In this document: one piece after another, positions 61,145-64,000 of the stretch
Layout of the letters: every line of letters starts with the position of its first letter
Numbering within the stretch: the first letter of the stretch is position 1
DNA from: Casuarius casuarius
Lineage: Eukaryota; Chordata; Aves; Casuariiformes; Casuariidae
Direction: 5' to 3'
Assembly: GCA_003342895.1 (NCBI GenBank)
Contig: PTFA01000312.1
Coordinates: 929,421 to 993,420 of the forward strand
Length of the DNA: 64,000 bases
Position numbers and translations under genes: made by a program
The notes under the pieces: generated by a model
The model's input: only the letters and a program-made list of their open reading frames with translations
Database searches by the model: none
Told to the model about the DNA's origin: nothing

Positions 61145-61780
61145 TAAGCACCCATAACTTCAGGTGAAGTTGCTGGTTGGGATGAGAAACCACTTTATAA
61201 ACTGTAGGCTAAGTAGAGTGGGGTATGTGGTGACACTGTCCTCAGTATTCAGCAGGGCAATTGGAGAACACAGCATTGCTAGCAGGCAGGTTTCTGCCCC
61301 ATCCCAGCATGCTGGGGAGAGCTGCAGGGAGCGCTACAAACCTGGAAGAGACTGTGACTGGCAAATTCGTTTTTGTGGGTGAACTGTCAATTTCTGCCTT
61401 GCAGGAGGTGAGGTTGCTTTTTTTCCCCACAAGTAGGCACGTGCTGGGTTTTATGAACTAACCCCCTCATCAGCTTAAACATGGCATGCACTTCTCTTTG
61501 CTAATGAAACATACTTGGGGAAGGAATAAAGGAGATTTTTGAAGAAATGCATGGAAGTGTTCCTTCCTTTCTCTAGATACTACTGTAGGGATGTAGGGTG
61601 TCAGCAGTGGGTGGGTTAGTGTGAAAGAAACCATGTCTAGAAAAAGAGTTTGCTGTTAGAATGCATCAGACTTGTTTAAGACTACTTTGCTTTTGTTTCC
61701 AGAGCTGTGGAATGAGTGCAGAAGCAGGTATCATAAGTGCTGTTGTGCTGCACTACCATTGAGGGTGCGTTCCTGAAAAG
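61145..61780. other. Unique non-coding DNA
   Basis: Overlapping frames of about 60 to 72 codons lie on both strands at 61164-61461. No exon or repeat family is recognised. Confidence 0.5.
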
Positions 61781-61786
61781 CACAGT

Positions 61787-61833
61787 GGTTAGCAGTTTGA
61801 TGGATGCACGTTGATGGTTAGCAGTTTGATGGA
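61787..61833 (+). repeat. Tandem duplication, 29-bp period, two copies
   Basis: GGTTAGCAGTTTGATGGA is present exactly at 61787-61804 and again at 61816-61833, with related bases between. The identity of the 18-base core suggests a fairly recent slippage event. Confidence 0.88.
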
Positions 61834-62332
61834 AGCAATTTCCCCCTAAGAATTAATGTAAGAGAAGTAACATCCATGCAAGGACTTAAGAGATGCACAC
61901 AGTGTAAATACACAGAGACAGTACATACAACATGAAGGATGGACTGGCAGGTGCAGAATTGTCCACGTCATCAGCTGGAGGAAATGCTGGCTTTTCTGAA
62001 TGGATATTTGCTCCAAAAGATATTAGCCACTTCAGCAGCAAGACTGAGCACCCAGGAGCAGTCGGTTAGTGTGTGTCTATTCTTGCTGCTTCTTTTTGAA
62101 TGATCAAGTTTTTGTTGTCTGTCATCTTCGTCAGATGAATGAAGGTCAATCAAGGGTAGATGGAAAAACAGGGTAAAGGTGATGGTTAGTGGAGTGTGAT
62201 TTTAAAGGATTGGTGGCAGTGCACTTAAACGATGGGTAAGGTAGCAACAGGTAGTAGGGTGTTGCTGTTTATCATTAGTACAGTACATGTGATTTGTCAA
62301 GTGCCAATGTCAGCATTTAATGACCAACAGAG
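61834..62332. other. Unique non-coding DNA between two tandem duplications
   Basis: No exon or repeat family is recognised. The longest frame is about 60 codons. Confidence 0.5.
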
Positions 62333-62393
62333 AAACAAAGTTAGTGGAAACTTTCTCATTACAAAACAAAGTCAGTGGAAACTTTCTCATTAC
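62333..62393 (+). repeat. Tandem duplication, 31-bp period, two copies plus partial third
   Basis: The unit AAACAAAGT(T/C)AGTGGAAACT and the following TTCTCATTAC occurs at 62333-62362 and 62364-62393 with a single T/C difference. The bases after the second copy (AAAACACAAAAG) start a third unit and then diverge. Confidence 0.92.
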
Positions 62394-63490
62394 AAAACAC
62401 AAAAGATCATATCTTTTAAAGGGCAGTACCCACTAATGCTGGGGATGTCTGCACTGCACAGAGCCAAACAGCTGTGTTGAAGCCCATTGAAGATAGATGT
62501 CTTCCACATCCAGACTATTGCTTTGTTAGGGGAAATCAAGTATATTTTCACTTCACTGTGTTCCTCTGTCCCAGGGCATTGTATTCAAGTGTAGAGTAGG
62601 TGCATGTTAAGGACGGATCATCCATGTCCAGGTGCTTGGAGGAAGTTCTGAAGGCCTGGTACATTGCTGTTTTTTTCTGTGGAGTCCTCTCTCCTTCTAC
62701 AGTCTGCTTAAGCATTCTTTGCATAGCTCTGTTAATTTTCTTGATCTCTCTGTTCATTTTCTTTCCTTTGTCAAGTAGGTTCTACCTTCAAAGTACTCAC
62801 CTGTGGAGCATGGCCAACCCCTCCCCAGTGACAGAATTTAAATGTCAGTCTCCAAATAAGATCTCACTGCATCATCAAGGAGTTTTGTCAGTTTGTTGTG
62901 AGAACACAGATCCCTTTTGAGTAGTGCAGTCTCTGAAATGCCTACCCTTTTCTTAAGAGTCCATATTATTTCCTTTTCTCTTTATAAATGATTATTTTTT
63001 ATTTTTTTCTCTAATGTCTAAGCAGATCCTGGTGCTATTCAAAAGGTCAGTGAATCTTAATGAATTTTTTGATGCACTGAACCTGGCTTTAACGTTACAG
63101 AAGCAAAATGAGGCTGGTAGTGTTTCAGCGAGAAACTTTCACATATTTTAAGTGCAGTGTTAAAAGTGAGGATGAAAAGTCATGCAAAAGTAAGGTTCCC
63201 ACAGCAACGTTTTTTCTGCCTGCTTACATTTATCTCTTAAAAGAGTGTTCTTCATTTTAACACTTACGCAGCTGGGTGGGGGGAAGGGAATATGGTCTAT
63301 CTTATAATACAGTATAATACGCAAAGAAGAGTTGCTCTGTTCTGCAAGTATATGTATGTGTGTGACATCTAGTAATCCTTTTAACTTTGCAAAGAGTGTG
63401 ACCATACAACGAAGATCACCATTTTGTAATGTTTGCTGACAGCAGCAGATGCATATCCCAGAAGCCCCGCTTTTCAAAACCAGCACCTAA
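62394..63490. other. Unique non-coding DNA
   Basis: Frames of 106 codons (62600-62920, plus strand) and 108 codons (63160-63486, minus strand) show no domain. No repeat family is recognised. Confidence 0.5.
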
Positions 63491-63499
63491 GGCTTGCCT

Positions 63500-63965
63500 G
63501 CAAAATGTGTGCAAGTGGTTGGCTCCAGGCAAATGGCTAATTTCACAAGAAAAGTACAGAGCTTTCCATACAGAATAAGAGTTTAACCTGTGCTCGCTAA
63601 TATCCCTCCAAAGATCCTGGAATTACTGCATAAACTGATGACCGTAAATTTCTCCGTGATTGACAACCATCTTGGCAAGCTAATCCCATCAGTTGGGTTA
63701 AATGTTCTTCTAATGCTCTTTGAGTTGAAAAAGAGAACTGCAATTCCTTAGGTGCTGCCTATCATCATCATCAGGCTTTGCTTGTACTACATATACAGCA
63801 CATCAAATGTTCCTGTAGAGCTCGGTGTAACTACAGCAAGAGCATTTATGGTGCTTGGAAAACTTCAGTCCCTCTCCACTTTGCATAGCCTGGCAGCTTT
63901 GTTGCTGTTGAGGCTCAGTAATCACACCTTTGGAGCTGGTTTTGTCCATGTATGTGCGGCACTGG
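63500..63965. promoter_or_regulatory. Candidate conserved non-coding element (unverified)
   Basis: Unique sequence with balanced composition and no repeats, holding GGAATTACTGCATAA, CTAATCCCATCA (a bicoid-type TAATCC core) and TGCTAATATCC-like strings. It runs to the window edge, so its true extent is unknown. Confidence 0.25.
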
Positions 63966-64000
63966 GCATATTTCTGTGTTGTGACTGGTTTGTGAAAACC

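Noticed and set aside
1..64000. Bacterial or phage-type systems such as CRISPR arrays, operons, toxin-antitoxin pairs or integrases
   Set aside because: The sequence has vertebrate nuclear character throughout: no dense coding, no direct-repeat spacer arrays, and vertebrate retrotransposon remnants instead.
1..64000. Endogenous retrovirus sequences
   Set aside because: No paired LTRs, primer-binding site or recognisable gag, pol or env segments were seen on either strand. The only reverse-transcriptase remnant is CR1.

Overview
The window reads as nuclear DNA of an amniote, most probably a bird. Base composition is AT-leaning and CpG is sparse. No reading frame exceeds 160 codons, and the longer ones overlap on both strands as chance frames do. 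There is no operon-like packing. The recognisable interspersed repeats are old, heavily mutated CR1 LINE fragments, three MIR-type SINE fragments and one hAT-type miniature element. The CR1 predominance, the low repeat load and the lack of any mammalian L1, Alu or B1 sequence together suggest a bird; a crocodile or turtle would normally carry more CR1. The species cannot be named from the sequence alone. Three isolated N bases (22512, 29851, 32206) mark it as a draft assembly.

I find no protein-coding exon I can defend, no tRNA, rRNA or recognised small RNA gene, no CpG island and no complete mobile element. The best reading is a gene desert or part of a very large intron.

Layout. 1-6600: unique AT-leaning DNA. 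6600-6830: a TA/TG/CA microsatellite with a 14-bp higher-order pattern and strong self-complementarity. 6840-11720: unique DNA with an ancient sense-strand CR1 3' end (about 10450-10880) and a possible second scrap. 11720-25250: unique DNA with one MIR (20830-20945) and a 23-base C run (23810-23832). 25250-40000: unique DNA with a possible conserved block (25265-25565), more C/G runs, a sense-strand MIR (37935-38035) and a hairpin (39026-39049). 40020-41420: the largest repeat, an antisense CR1 reverse-transcriptase and 3' region. 41430-51350: a duplicated 65-bp segment (44624 and 45212), a GC-richer patch (47940-48420), a third MIR and a second antisense CR1 (50755-51330). 51350-64000: unique DNA with G-quadruplex-prone tracts, the hAT-type element with probable 8-bp target duplication (57973-58105), two short tandem duplications (61787-61833, 62333-62393) and several AT-rich stretches that look like candidate conserved non-coding elements.

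Because there are no genes, no pathway can be reconstructed. What the window offers is a record of old transposition, local duplication and unusual DNA structure. I see no convincing new biological system. Family assignments come from remembered repeat consensus patterns, and the conserved-element calls are inference without alignment.
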